From: Lachnospiraceae bacterium
GTDB lineage: Bacteria > Bacillota > Clostridia > Lachnospirales > Lachnospiraceae
Reading direction: 5' to 3'
Length of the DNA: 64,000 bases
Assembly (NCBI GenBank): GCA_017621815.1
Contig: JAGASK010000049.1
Location: 62,001 to 126,000 of the forward strand
A program made the translations under genes and the position numbers. Positions 1 through 11,949 of the stretch are shown piece after piece; positions within the stretch are counted from its first letter, which is position 1, and every line of letters starts with the position of its first letter. Below the pieces are notes generated by a model. The model did no database searches. It saw nothing but the letters and a program-made list of their open reading frames with translations, and had not been told where the DNA came from.

Positions 1-19
1 AGTATCTTCAGTATTTTAG

Positions 20-215
20 TTATCCACAATTATTAATTAACATAATTATATCCACAAAATGTGTATAAGTTGTGGATAACTTTCAGGATTATTCAATTTT
101 TTTCATTTTATTCTAATAATTACGCCATATTTTGAATGTAGAAAATGTTAATTACTTTTATTAAGTTATTAACATTTAAAATTATCCACTAATTATTATG
201 TTAACTTGTGGATAA
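20..215. promoter_or_regulatory. oriC DnaA-box cluster upstream of dnaA
   Basis: Matches to the DnaA box TTATCCACA lie at 20-28 (perfect), 48-56 (ATATCCACA), 71-79 (TGTGGATAA, perfect, reverse), 182-190 (TTATCCACT) and 207-215 (perfect, reverse). The surrounding DNA is strongly AT-rich. Together with the second cluster between dnaA and dnaN this is the usual bipartite clostridial/bacillar origin, and it is also where DnaA would autoregulate its gene. The box matches are seen directly; origin function is inferred from position and family precedent. Confidence 0.85.
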
Positions 216-332
216 TTTTGAGGATATCTTTATCATCTGCGGCATAAATAATATATTTGAAATTTTACTTTGTTTATATTAATATATAGTAGAGGAAATT
301 TGTTTAAACTTTATTATTTTTGGGGGCCATTA

Positions 333-1682
333 ATGGACTTTATTAAAGAAAACTGGGATTTAATTAAAGAAACACTGAGAAATGAATATGATTTATCTGA
401 TATCTCTTACAATACATGGGTAAAACCGCTTAATTTTCACAGCGTAAAAGATGATGTTGTAACTATTATGATTCCATCCGACCAGGCACATGCTCTTAAA
501 TATATTTCTTCCAAATATAAGAGCTATTTTCAGGTAACTATTTCAGAAATGATGGATCATACCTATGATATTTCTTTTATTCTGGAATCTGATGCAGGAG
601 ATGAAATGCTTTCTTCTCCGGGCACTGTTTACAATATTAATTATGAAAATGCAAACCTTAATTCAAAATACAGATTTGATACTTTTGTAGTAGGAAATAA
701 TAATAAATTTGCCCATTCCGCTTCCTTAGCCGTAGCAGAGTCTCCGGGAGAAGCATACAATCCCCTCTATTTATATGGTGGTGCAGGACTTGGGAAAACG
801 CACTTAATGCATTCAATAGGTCATTTTATTTTGGACCAGAATCCTGACAAAAAAGTTCTCTATGTTACTTCGGAACAATTTACTAATGAAGTAATTGAAT
901 CTATCAGAAGCGGTAATGCTGCTAAAATGAATAAATTCCGGGAAAAATACAGAACTGTAGATGTACTGTTAATTGACGATGTGCAATTTATAATAGGAAA
1001 AGAAAGTACACAGGAAGAATTTTTTCACACTTTTAATGTTCTTCATGCGGCGGGAAAACAAATTATCCTTTCTTCGGACAAACCTCCTAAAGAAATGGAA
1101 ACTTTAGAAGAACGTTTCCGTTCCAGATTCGAATGGGGATTAATAGCTGACATACAGCCTCCTGATTATGAAACAAGAATGGCTATTCTTAAAAAGAATG
1201 CGGAGAATTATAATAAGGAAATAAATGAAGAAATTTTCAAATATATAGCTACCAATATTAAATCAAATATCAGGGAATTGGAAGGAGCTTATAATAAAGT
1301 AATTGCTTTTTCAAAACTTAATAAGGTTGAAATTACTCTGGATAATGTGGAAGAAGCTTTAAAAGATATTATTTCACCAAATGTTGTAAGGCAGGTAACT
1401 CCTCAGCTTATTATTAATGTAGTGGCAGAACATTTTGGTATTAATCCGGATGATATCATATCAAAACGACGAAATTCAGAATTTGTACAACCCCGGCAGA
1501 TATGTATGTATCTATGTCGTAAGATGACCGCTGAATCTCTGCAAAGTATAGGAAAAGCATTAGGCAAAAAAGACCATACCACAGTTATCCACGGTATCGA
1601 AAAAATTACAGATGAAGTAAAAACAAATGAAGAGCTTAAAAACAGAATTGATATCATAATGAAAAAAATAAATCCTTCTTAA
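333..1682 (+). CDS. dnaA: Chromosomal replication initiator protein DnaA
   Basis: DnaA is the AAA+ ATPase that binds DnaA boxes, melts the origin and loads helicase. The 449-residue product has the N-terminal domain I, an AAA+ core with Walker A GGAGLGKT near residues 149-156 and Walker B LLIDD near 212-216, and a C-terminal domain IV with the DnaA-box-binding signature KKDHTTVIHG near 413-422. The ATG at 333 follows GGGGG and begins MDFIKENW, like other clostridial DnaA proteins. An upstream in-frame ATG at 270 would add 21 hydrophobic residues not expected in the family, so it was not used. Boxes on both sides of the gene support the identification. Confidence 0.98.
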   Translation: MDFIKENWDLIKETLRNEYDLSDISYNTWVKPLNFHSVKDDVVTIMIPSDQAHALKYISSKYKSYFQVTISEMMDHTYDISFILESDAGDEMLSSPGTVYNINYENANLNSKYRFDTFVVGNNNKFAHSASLAVAESPGEAYNPLYLYGGAGLGKTHLMHSIGHFILDQNPDKKVLYVTSEQFTNEVIESIRSGNAAKMNKFREKYRTVDVLLIDDVQFIIGKESTQEEFFHTFNVLHAAGKQIILSSDKPPKEMETLEERFRSRFEWGLIADIQPPDYETRMAILKKNAENYNKEINEEIFKYIATNIKSNIRELEGAYNKVIAFSKLNKVEITLDNVEEALKDIISPNVVRQVTPQLIINVVAEHFGINPDDIISKRRNSEFVQPRQICMYLCRKMTAESLQSIGKALGKKDHTTVIHGIEKITDEVKTNEELKNRIDIIMKKINPS

Positions 1683-1700
1683 ATGTGAATAAATTAAGGG

Positions 1701-1784
1701 TTATCCTCAACCTTATTTTTTTTATCCCCACAGTTATCATTTCATTTTTAGCTGAAAAATAGTATAATAAAAGAGTTATACACA
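1701..1784. promoter_or_regulatory. Second DnaA-box cluster and AT-rich candidate unwinding region
   Basis: Between dnaA and dnaN there are DnaA-box-like nonamers TTATCCTCA (1701-1709), TTATCCCCA (1722-1730) and TTATACACA (1776-1784). A very AT-rich run follows at about 1797-1840, close to the last box. In Bacillota the unwinding element usually lies in this dnaA-dnaN gap, so this is the best candidate for the melting site. Box matches are seen; unwinding is inferred. Confidence 0.65.
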
Positions 1785-1882
1785 TATCAACATCCATTAC
1801 TATTTTTATTATTAAATTATTTATATATAAATATGTTTGGCTTAAGGCTTACTCACATCACAAGAAAGGAAGTTGTTCACAA

Positions 1883-2992
1883 ATGAAATTAGTATGTAGT
1901 AAATCAAATTTGTTAAACGGAGTTAATATTGTATCAAAAGCAGTTCCAAATAAAACTACTATGTCTATTCTTGAATGCATTTTAATTGATGCTTCAGGAG
2001 GAAACATAAAGTTAATTGCTAATGATATGGAACTTGGAATAGAAACTGTAATTGAAGGAGATATCATTGAAAAAGGACAAATAGCCCTTGATGCTAAAAT
2101 ATTTCTTGAAATAGTGAGAAAACTTCCTGATAATGATGTAACTATTGTTACAGACAATTCTTATAAAACAAACATAACCTGTGAAAAAGCAAAATTTACA
2201 ATTATAGGAAAATCAGGAGAAGATTTTTCCTATCTTCCTTCCATTGAGAGAATTGATTCCATAATCATTTCTCAATTTACATTAAAGGAAGTAGTGAGAC
2301 AGACTATTTTTTCAATTGCCGATAATGAAAATAATAAATTAATGACAGGTGAACTTTTTGAAATTAACGGAAGTACTTTAAAAGTAGTTTCACTTGACGG
2401 TCACAGAATATCCATACGTAAAATTGAATTAAAGAACAGATATCCTTCCAGAAAAGTTGTTGTTCCCGGAAAAACATTAAGTGAAGTAAGTAAAATATTA
2501 TCAGGTGACGCTGATAAGGATGTTTCCATTTTCTTCACAGGAAAACATATTGTATTTGAGTTTGATAAAACAACAGTTGTTTCAAGATTAATAGAAGGTG
2601 AATATTTTAAAATTGATCAGATGCTTTCAAGTGATTATGAAACAAAGGTTACAATCAACAAAAAAGAGCTTCTTGAATGTATTGACAGGGCAACTCTTCT
2701 TGTTAAAGAAGGAGATAAAAAACCTATTATTATTAATATAACAGATGGAGTTATGGAACTTAAAATTAATTCCACTATAGGAAGTATGAATGAGGAAATT
2801 GATATAACCAAACAGGGAAAGGATTTAATGATTGGATTTAATCCTAAATTTATGATTGATGCCCTCAAGGTTATTGATGATGAAGAAATTGATATATATC
2901 TTGTGAATCCTAAGGCTCCCTGTTTTATAAGAGATGTTCAGGAAAAATACATTTATTTGATTCTTCCTGTTAATTTTACAACTGTTTCATAG
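1883..2992 (+). CDS. dnaN: DNA polymerase III beta subunit (sliding clamp)
   Basis: The 369-residue protein is the ring-shaped processivity clamp that tethers the replicative polymerase to DNA. Its length and order after dnaA match the family, which has three repeated clamp domains of about 120 residues. It begins MKLVCSKSNLLNG and ends in a typical IRDVQEKYIYLILPV stretch (clamp C-termini usually end with a P-x-R/N-L-like motif). An AAGGAAG ribosome site lies upstream of the ATG. The 200-bp gap before it carries origin boxes, so transcription may be shared with, or independent of, dnaA. Confidence 0.97.
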   Translation: MKLVCSKSNLLNGVNIVSKAVPNKTTMSILECILIDASGGNIKLIANDMELGIETVIEGDIIEKGQIALDAKIFLEIVRKLPDNDVTIVTDNSYKTNITCEKAKFTIIGKSGEDFSYLPSIERIDSIIISQFTLKEVVRQTIFSIADNENNKLMTGELFEINGSTLKVVSLDGHRISIRKIELKNRYPSRKVVVPGKTLSEVSKILSGDADKDVSIFFTGKHIVFEFDKTTVVSRLIEGEYFKIDQMLSSDYETKVTINKKELLECIDRATLLVKEGDKKPIIINITDGVMELKINSTIGSMNEEIDITKQGKDLMIGFNPKFMIDALKVIDDEEIDIYLVNPKAPCFIRDVQEKYIYLILPVNFTTVS

Positions 2993-3027
2993 CATTAACT
3001 GATGAAAGGGTTTAAAAGAGGAATATT

Positions 3028-3237
3028 ATGGAAATAATAAAATTAAGGGATGAATATATAAAGCTCGGACAGGCACTTAAAGCTGCCGGTTTTGTTGAGT
3101 CAGGCGTAGATGCTAAATTTGCAGTTCAGGACGGGCTTGTAAAAGTTAATGGAAAAACAGAGCTGCAAAGAGGTAAAAAGCTTGTTGACGGTGATATTGT
3201 AGAATATGATGGAAAAACTATACGTATTACAGGTTAA
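3028..3237 (+). CDS. rlbA: S4-domain RNA-binding protein (YaaA/RlbA type)
   Basis: This small protein of 69 residues is almost entirely one S4 RNA-binding domain: IKLGQALKAAG, then VDAKFAVQDGLVKVNGK, then a basic patch and a VDGDIVEYDG strand. It sits between dnaN and recF, the position of yaaA in Bacillus and of the homologous gene in clostridia. The molecular role of this S4 protein is not firmly established; a ribosome-biogenesis role has been proposed. The stop of this gene lies 11 nt before the recF start, so they are probably co-transcribed. Confidence 0.9.
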   Translation: MEIIKLRDEYIKLGQALKAAGFVESGVDAKFAVQDGLVKVNGKTELQRGKKLVDGDIVEYDGKTIRITG

Positions 3238-3248
3238 AAGGTAAAGAA

Positions 3249-6292
<3,044 letters not shown>

Positions 6293-6339
6293 TTAATTAA
6301 ATTCTTTATTAGCCGTTAAGCGGCAGAATGAGAGTAAAA

Positions 6340-8886
6340 ATGGAAGATAATATTTTTGATAAAATTCATGATGTCGATTTGAAAAAGACCATGGAAACTT
6401 CTTATATTGATTATGCTATGAGCGTTATTGCTTCCCGTGCGCTTCCTGATGTAAGAGATGGACTTAAGCCTGTACAGAGAAGAGTTCTTTATTCCATGAT
6501 AGAGTTAAATAACGGACCCGATAAGCCTCACAGAAAGAGTGCCCGTATCGTGGGTGATACAATGGGTAAATATCATCCTCACGGAGACAGCTCTATTTAT
6601 GGCGCTTTGGTTAATATGGCCCAGCCCTGGTCCATGCGTCATCCTCTTGTGGACGGTCATGGAAACTTCGGTTCTGTAGACGGTGACGGAGCTGCTGCCA
6701 TGCGTTATACAGAAGCACGTTTAAGTAAAATATCCATGGAGCTTCTGGCTGATATTAATAAGGATACTGTAGATTTTGTTCCTAACTTTGATGAAACGGA
6801 AAAAGAGCCTTCTGTATTTCCAAGCAGATATCCTAATCTTCTTGTAAACGGAACTACCGGTATTGCAGTAGGAATGGCAACTAATATACCTCCTCATAAT
6901 TTAAGGGAAGTAATAGGTGCCGTAGTAAAGATTATTGATAACAGAATTATTGAGGATAGAGAAACATCAATTGATGAAATTCTTTCCATTGTAAAAGCTC
7001 CTGATTTTCCAACCGGTGGTATTATTCTCGGTACCAGGGGAAGTGAAGAAGCTTACAGAACCGGAAGAGGAAAAATAAGGGTACGTGCCGTAACAGATAT
7101 TGAAACTATGGCAAACGGTAAAAGCAGAATTGTAGTTACGGAACTTCCTTATCTTGTAAATAAAGCAAATTTAATTCAAAAAATAGCTGAATTGGTTAAA
7201 CTTAAAAAAATTGACGGAATTACAGACCTTCGTGATGAATCAGACAGGGAAGGTATGCGTATTGTTATAGAACTTCGCCGTGATGCCAATGCTAATATAA
7301 TTATGAATCAGCTTTATAAGCATACGCAGATGCAGGATACTTTTGGTGTTATTATGCTTGCTCTTGTAAATAACGAGCCCAAAATAATGAATCTGCTGGA
7401 TATGTTAAAATATTACATACAGCATCAGGAAGAGGTTGTTACAAGAAGAACAAAATATGATTTAAATAAAGCAGAAGAAAGAGACCATATTTTACAGGGA
7501 TTATTGATTGCCCTGGATAATATTGATGAGGTAATTCAAATAATCAGAAGCAGTCAGAATACTCAGCTGGCTAAAGAAAAATTAATGGAACGTTTCGGTC
7601 TTACAGATGTACAGGCACAGGCAATCGTAGATATGCGTCTGCGTACTCTGACAGGTTTGGAACGGGAGAAGATTGAAAATGAGCATAAAGAGCTGCAGGC
7701 AAGGATAGCGGAATTAAAAGCAATTCTTGCAGATGAAAAAATGCTTCTTGGTGTAATAAGAACAGAAATTATGGAAATTTCCAATAAATACGGTGATGAA
7801 AGAAGAAGTTCCATAGGTTTTGATGAATATGATATTACTATGGAGGATTTGATTCCCAAGGATAATACAATTATTGCCATGACGAATTTAGGTTATATTA
7901 AGCGGATGACTTTAGATAATTTTAAAGCTCAAAACCGGGGCGGTAAAGGTATTAAGGGAATGCAGACCATAGAGGAAGATTTCATTGCAGACCTGCTTAT
8001 GACCACAACTCATCATTATATTATGTTTTTTACGAATTACGGAAGGGTATACAGGTTAAAGGCATATGAAATACCTGAAGCTTCCAGAACTTCCAGAGGC
8101 ATTGCCATAATTAATCTTCTGCAGCTTAATGCAGGAGAAAAAATAACTGCAATTATGCCCGTTAAAGATTATGAAGAAGATAAAAACTTCTTTATGATTA
8201 CCAAAAAAGGAATAGCAAAGAAAACCCATATTATGGAGTACAGTAATGTACGTAAAAATGGGCTCACTGCAATTAATTTAAGAGATGATGATGAATTAAT
8301 TGAAGTTAAAATTACTGATGCAGATACAGAAATTTTCCTTGTTACTAAGCATGGAATGTGTATCAGATTTAAAGAAACAGATGTAAGGGCTACAGGAAGA
8401 AATTCCATGGGCGTAATAGGAATGAATCTTTCCGATGAGGATGAAATTGTAGGAATGCAGTTAGACCATCAGGGTGATTCTCTTCTTATTGTTTCGGAAA
8501 ACGGAATGGGCAAACGTACGTATCTTGATGAATTTACTGTGCAAAAACGCGGCGGTAAAGGTGTTAAATGCTATAAAATTACTGAAAAAACCGGATATGT
8601 AGTAGGTGTAAAAGCAGTAAATGATGATCATGAAATTATGATGATTACTACAGGCGGTGTAATTATTCAGCTTCGTATGGATGATATTTCAACATTAGGC
8701 AGAATTACTTCCGGTGTAAAAATGATTAACCTGGATGAAGGTGTAAAAGTAGCCCAGATTGCTAAAGTAAGGGAAAGAGTATATAATGGTAATCAAGAAT
8801 TTGAAAACCCCGATGATGCTTTAGAAAATATTCCTGAAGATGAAGAAGAGGAAGTAACACTTCCTAAAGAAGAAGAAGAGGAATAG
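6340..8886 (+). CDS. gyrA: DNA gyrase subunit A
   Basis: GyrA is the DNA cleavage/religation subunit. The ATG at 6340 was chosen over the in-frame ATG at 6328 because it yields the family N-terminus MEDNIFDK, places the catalytic tyrosine (MRYTEARL) at residue 123 (E. coli Tyr122), and has GAGAG at 6330-6334; neither site has a strong ribosome-binding sequence. The C-terminal six-bladed pinwheel contains the GyrA box QNRGGKG, and the protein ends in a very acidic tail. In the quinolone region the E. coli Ser83/Asp87 equivalents are Ser and Gly ([10 protein letters not shown]). This Gly is probably natural in the group rather than acquired resistance. Confidence 0.97.
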   Translation: MEDNIFDKIHDVDLKKTMETSYIDYAMSVIASRALPDVRDGLKPVQRRVLYSMIELNNGPDKPHRKSARIVGDTMGKYHPHGDSSIYGALVNMAQPWSMRHPLVDGHGNFGSVDGDGAAAMRYTEARLSKISMELLADINKDTVDFVPNFDETEKEPSVFPSRYPNLLVNGTTGIAVGMATNIPPHNLREVIGAVVKIIDNRIIEDRETSIDEILSIVKAPDFPTGGIILGTRGSEEAYRTGRGKIRVRAVTDIETMANGKSRIVVTELPYLVNKANLIQKIAELVKLKKIDGITDLRDESDREGMRIVIELRRDANANIIMNQLYKHTQMQDTFGVIMLALVNNEPKIMNLLDMLKYYIQHQEEVVTRRTKYDLNKAEERDHILQGLLIALDNIDEVIQIIRSSQNTQLAKEKLMERFGLTDVQAQAIVDMRLRTLTGLEREKIENEHKELQARIAELKAILADEKMLLGVIRTEIMEISNKYGDERRSSIGFDEYDITMEDLIPKDNTIIAMTNLGYIKRMTLDNFKAQNRGGKGIKGMQTIEEDFIADLLMTTTHHYIMFFTNYGRVYRLKAYEIPEASRTSRGIAIINLLQLNAGEKITAIMPVKDYEEDKNFFMITKKGIAKKTHIMEYSNVRKNGLTAINLRDDDELIEVKITDADTEIFLVTKHGMCIRFKETDVRATGRNSMGVIGMNLSDEDEIVGMQLDHQGDSLLIVSENGMGKRTYLDEFTVQKRGGKGVKCYKITEKTGYVVGVKAVNDDHEIMMITTGGVIIQLRMDDISTLGRITSGVKMINLDEGVKVAQIAKVRERVYNGNQEFENPDDALENIPEDEEEEVTLPKEEEEE

Positions 8887-8902
8887 GAAAGGACAATTTA
8901 AT

Positions 8903-10099
8903 ATGGAAAGCTATTTGGTTTTAAAGGATTTGGCAATTATCATTATTGCTGCTAAATTATTTGGCATTGTTGCCAGAAAATTAAAAGCACCGCAAGTGGT
9001 AGGAGAAATTATTGCAGGTCTTATAATAGGACCAAGTATTTTAGGATGGGTTAATCAAACGGATTTTCTTTTACAGATGGCTGAAATAGGCGTTATTTTA
9101 TTAATGTTTTCTGCCGGTTTGGAAACAGATTTGAAGGAACTTATGAAAACAGGTCCTATTGCTACTTTAATAGCTTGTGCAGGTGTATTTATTCCTCTGA
9201 TTTTAGGCGCTGCATTTTATATGTTGTATTATGGAATGGCACCATGGGGATCAGAAGAGTTTTATAAAGCAGTTTTTGTAGGAACAATCCTTACAGCTAC
9301 TTCCGTCAGTATCACAGTACAGTCACTTAAGGAAATGGGTAAGCTGAAAGGAAAAGTAGGAACCACTATTTTAAGTGCAGCAATTATTGATGATGTAATC
9401 GGAATTATTGTCCTTACTTTTGTAATAGGTTTTAAAAACCCTGATTCCGACCCGGTTTCTGTTATAATAAGTACGGTATTATTTTTTGTACTTGCTGTGG
9501 GGGTGGGATTCATTTCCTATAAAGTATTTAAAATTGTGGATAAAAGGTATCCTCATACCAGAAGAATTCCTATAGCAGGACTGGCTTATTGCTTTTTAAT
9601 GTCTTACATAGCAGAAAAATATTTTGGTATAGCTGATATAACGGGAGCTTATGTAGCCGGTATCATTCTCTGTTCTATTAATGATTCCAGTTACATAGAA
9701 AGAAAAGTGGATATTAACTCCTATATGCTGTTTGGTCCCGTATTTTTTGCAAGTATCGGATTAAAAACAAATATAGACAGTGTAACGGGAAGCATTCTTT
9801 TATTCTCACTGGGATTTGTTATAGTGGGTCTTATCAGTAAGATTATAGGCTGCGGATTAATGGCAAGATTGTGTAAATTTAAAGGCAATGACGCCCTTAA
9901 AATCGGTGTGGGAATGATGACAAGAGGTGAAGTAGCCTTAATTGTAGCACAAAAGGGTCTTTCAGTAGGTTTACTTGAACCGGTTTATTTTACATCAGTT
10001 ATTTTGTTGATTATAGTATCTTCTATCTCAACTCCTATTATATTAAAGATTTTATATTCTAAGGATAAACAGACGGAGGAAGTTACGACAGCACAATAA
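8903..10099 (+). CDS. Cation:proton antiporter, CPA2 (KefB/NapA-like) family
   Basis: This 398-residue membrane protein has about 12 hydrophobic segments and no cytosolic TrkA-N domain after the last one. Family marks include APQVVGEIIAGLIIGPSILG near the N-terminus, IDDVIGIIVL around the middle (the paired acidic site that carries ions in CPA antiporters) and MMTRGEVALIVAQKG near the end. It likely exchanges Na+ or K+ for H+ across the cytoplasmic membrane; which ion cannot be read. It starts 16 nt after gyrA and precedes the flotillin gene by 34 nt, suggesting shared transcription. Confidence 0.88.
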   Translation: MESYLVLKDLAIIIIAAKLFGIVARKLKAPQVVGEIIAGLIIGPSILGWVNQTDFLLQMAEIGVILLMFSAGLETDLKELMKTGPIATLIACAGVFIPLILGAAFYMLYYGMAPWGSEEFYKAVFVGTILTATSVSITVQSLKEMGKLKGKVGTTILSAAIIDDVIGIIVLTFVIGFKNPDSDPVSVIISTVLFFVLAVGVGFISYKVFKIVDKRYPHTRRIPIAGLAYCFLMSYIAEKYFGIADITGAYVAGIILCSINDSSYIERKVDINSYMLFGPVFFASIGLKTNIDSVTGSILLFSLGFVIVGLISKIIGCGLMARLCKFKGNDALKIGVGMMTRGEVALIVAQKGLSVGLLEPVYFTSVILLIIVSSISTPIILKILYSKDKQTEEVTTAQ

Positions 10100-10133
10100 C
10101 AGAAAATATAAAAAAGAAAGGTAAGGGGTTAAA

Positions 10134-11654
10134 ATGGTAGGATTAATTATTGGAGGGATTGTTGTAATTTTTTTAATTGTAATCGTTGTTACAGGTTACA
10201 AAAAGGCGCCTCCGGATACAGCATATATTATATCCGGTCTGCGTAAAAAGGTTATTATTGGTAAGGCAAGCATTAAAATTCCTTTTTTGGAAAGAATGGA
10301 TAAATTAAGCCTTAAGCTGATAGCCATTGATGTGAAAACATCTAATGCAGTGCCTACAGCGGATTATATTAATATTCAGGTAGATGCTGCTGTCAACGTT
10401 AAAATAAGCAGTGAAAAAACAAGACTTGCTCTTGCTGCAGAAAACTTTTTAAATCAGAATACCCAGTACATAGCTGGAATTGCCAGAGAAGTTCTGGAAG
10501 GTAACATGAGAGAAATCGTAGGCCGCATGAGACTGGAAGAAATGGTCAGCGACCGCCAGAAATTTGCTAATCTGGTAAAGGAAAATGCGGAACCTGATTT
10601 GGCTGCCATGGGTCTTGATATCGTAAGCTTTAATGTGCAGAATTTTGCTGACGGCAATGGCGTAATCGATGATTTGGGTATTGATAATATATCCCAGATT
10701 AAGAAAAAAGCCGCTATTGCAAAAGCAGAGGCTGAAAAAGAAATTGCAGTTGCAAAAGCGGAAGCCGATAAACAGGCAAATGATGCAAGAATAAATGCCG
10801 AACGGGAAATTGCCAAGAAAAACAATGAGCTTGCCCTTCAAAAGGCAGAACTCAAAAAAATGGAAGATACCAAACGGGCAGAAGCTGATGCTGCTTACAG
10901 CATTCAGGAACAGGAACAGCGTAAAACCATTGAAATAGCAACTCAGGAAGCAAGTATTGCAAAGCAGGAAAAAGAAGTCATCTTAAAGCAAAAAGAAGCA
11001 GAAGTTAAAGAAAAAGCTCTTGATGCGGAAGTTAAGAAAAAAGCCGAAGCTGAAAAATTTGCGCGTCAGCAGCAATCGGAAGCCGAATTATATGAAAGAA
11101 TGAAAAAAGCTGAAGCTGAAAAGTTTGAGCGTGAAAAAGAAGCTGAAGCTTTAAAGGCAACTGCAGAAGCCCAGAAATTTGCAAAAGAACAGGAAGCTGT
11201 GGGTATTCGTATGGTAGGTGAAGCGGAAGCGGAAGCAATTCGTGCAAAAGGTGTTGCGGAAGCAGAAGCTATGGAAAAGAAAGCAATCGCTTATCAGAAA
11301 TATAACAATGCCGCTATGGCAGAAATGCTGATTCAGGTACTTCCTGAAATTGCAGGTAAAATTGCAGAGCCTCTTACACAGATTGATAAGATTACAATTA
11401 TCGGAGGAGATAACAGTAACGGTGTAAGTACGGTAGCAGATAATGTGCCCGGCGTTATGACTAAGTTATTTGAAACCATGAAGGAAACAGTGGGTATTAA
11501 TTTGTCTGAAATTGTAAAAGCCGGTACCTATGATGCCAAGGTTAATAAGAATATTAACTTTACGGGACTTTCCGATGATGAAAAAGAAAAAGCAATTGCT
11601 GCTGTTTCAGGAGCTGTTGCAAATGAAATTACCAGCGATTCAAAACAAGTTTAA
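10134..11654 (+). CDS. Flotillin-family membrane scaffold protein
   Basis: The 506-residue protein starts with one hydrophobic anchor (residues about 2-21), then an SPFH/band-7 domain (YKKAPPDTAYIISG to about residue 185). A very long charged coiled coil follows with repeated KAEAEKF/AEAEA units (about 190-400), and the C-terminal part ends with a low-complexity region. This is the FloT/YuaG architecture: scaffolds of membrane microdomains. The usual NfeD-type partner is not adjacent; the neighbour is a cation antiporter. AAGGGG lies upstream of the ATG. The alanine/glutamate repeats make antisense open frames here, which are not genes. Confidence 0.9.
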   Translation: MVGLIIGGIVVIFLIVIVVTGYKKAPPDTAYIISGLRKKVIIGKASIKIPFLERMDKLSLKLIAIDVKTSNAVPTADYINIQVDAAVNVKISSEKTRLALAAENFLNQNTQYIAGIAREVLEGNMREIVGRMRLEEMVSDRQKFANLVKENAEPDLAAMGLDIVSFNVQNFADGNGVIDDLGIDNISQIKKKAAIAKAEAEKEIAVAKAEADKQANDARINAEREIAKKNNELALQKAELKKMEDTKRAEADAAYSIQEQEQRKTIEIATQEASIAKQEKEVILKQKEAEVKEKALDAEVKKKAEAEKFARQQQSEAELYERMKKAEAEKFEREKEAEALKATAEAQKFAKEQEAVGIRMVGEAEAEAIRAKGVAEAEAMEKKAIAYQKYNNAAMAEMLIQVLPEIAGKIAEPLTQIDKITIIGGDNSNGVSTVADNVPGVMTKLFETMKETVGINLSEIVKAGTYDAKVNKNINFTGLSDDEKEKAIAAVSGAVANEITSDSKQV

Positions 11655-11678
11655 ATGAATTAAGAAATAGTAAAAAGA

Positions 11679-11720
11679 GCCGGCATATTAAATATTTAAA
11701 ATTAATATGCCGGCTTGTTG
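11679..11720 (+). terminator. Hairpin terminator after flotillin gene
   Basis: A perfect 13-bp inverted repeat GCCGGCATATTAA (11679-11691) / TTAATATGCCGGC (11702-11714) is followed by a T-rich TTGTTGGTT. It lies 25 nt after the flotillin stop. Confidence 0.75.
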
Positions 11721-11726
11721 GTTAAA

Positions 11727-11901
11727 ATGAAGCGGGAAATCTATAATTACGGATGTGATGTAGAAAGTCATACGGGATTGTCCATTGAGTATTGGGATTC
11801 TTTGCTGCGCAGAGGAAGAAAAATATGTACGTGTCGAAATGATAGATTATAGAGGAAAAACAGCCTGGAGCAATCCTATTTTTTTAAAGGATGTTTTATA
11901 A
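11727..11901 (+). pseudogene. Remnant of a PHP-domain metal-dependent hydrolase
   Basis: Two fragments of one family sit in different frames. From ATG 11727 the first reads REIYNYGCDVESHTGLSIEY and then WDSLLRRGRKI, a stretch typical of PHP-domain phosphoesterases. A -1/+1 shifted frame then reads EEKYVRVEMIDYRGKTAWSN and PIFL to the TAA at 11899-11901, the usual C-terminus of these proteins. The bases between, which should encode the His/Asp-containing segment, are missing, and the N-terminal catalytic part is absent. This is best read as a 5'-truncated and internally deleted gene. Family assignment is from recognised motif style, not a search. Confidence 0.6.
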
Positions 11902-11949
11902 TTCCAGTTTTTAAAAGTAAACAGTAAAAAGTGTATGGAGGAAAAAGGC

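Noticed and set aside
10449-10841. Two overlapping antisense frames in the flotillin gene
   Set aside because: They mirror the alanine/glutamate repeat codons of the coiled coil and have no ribosome site.
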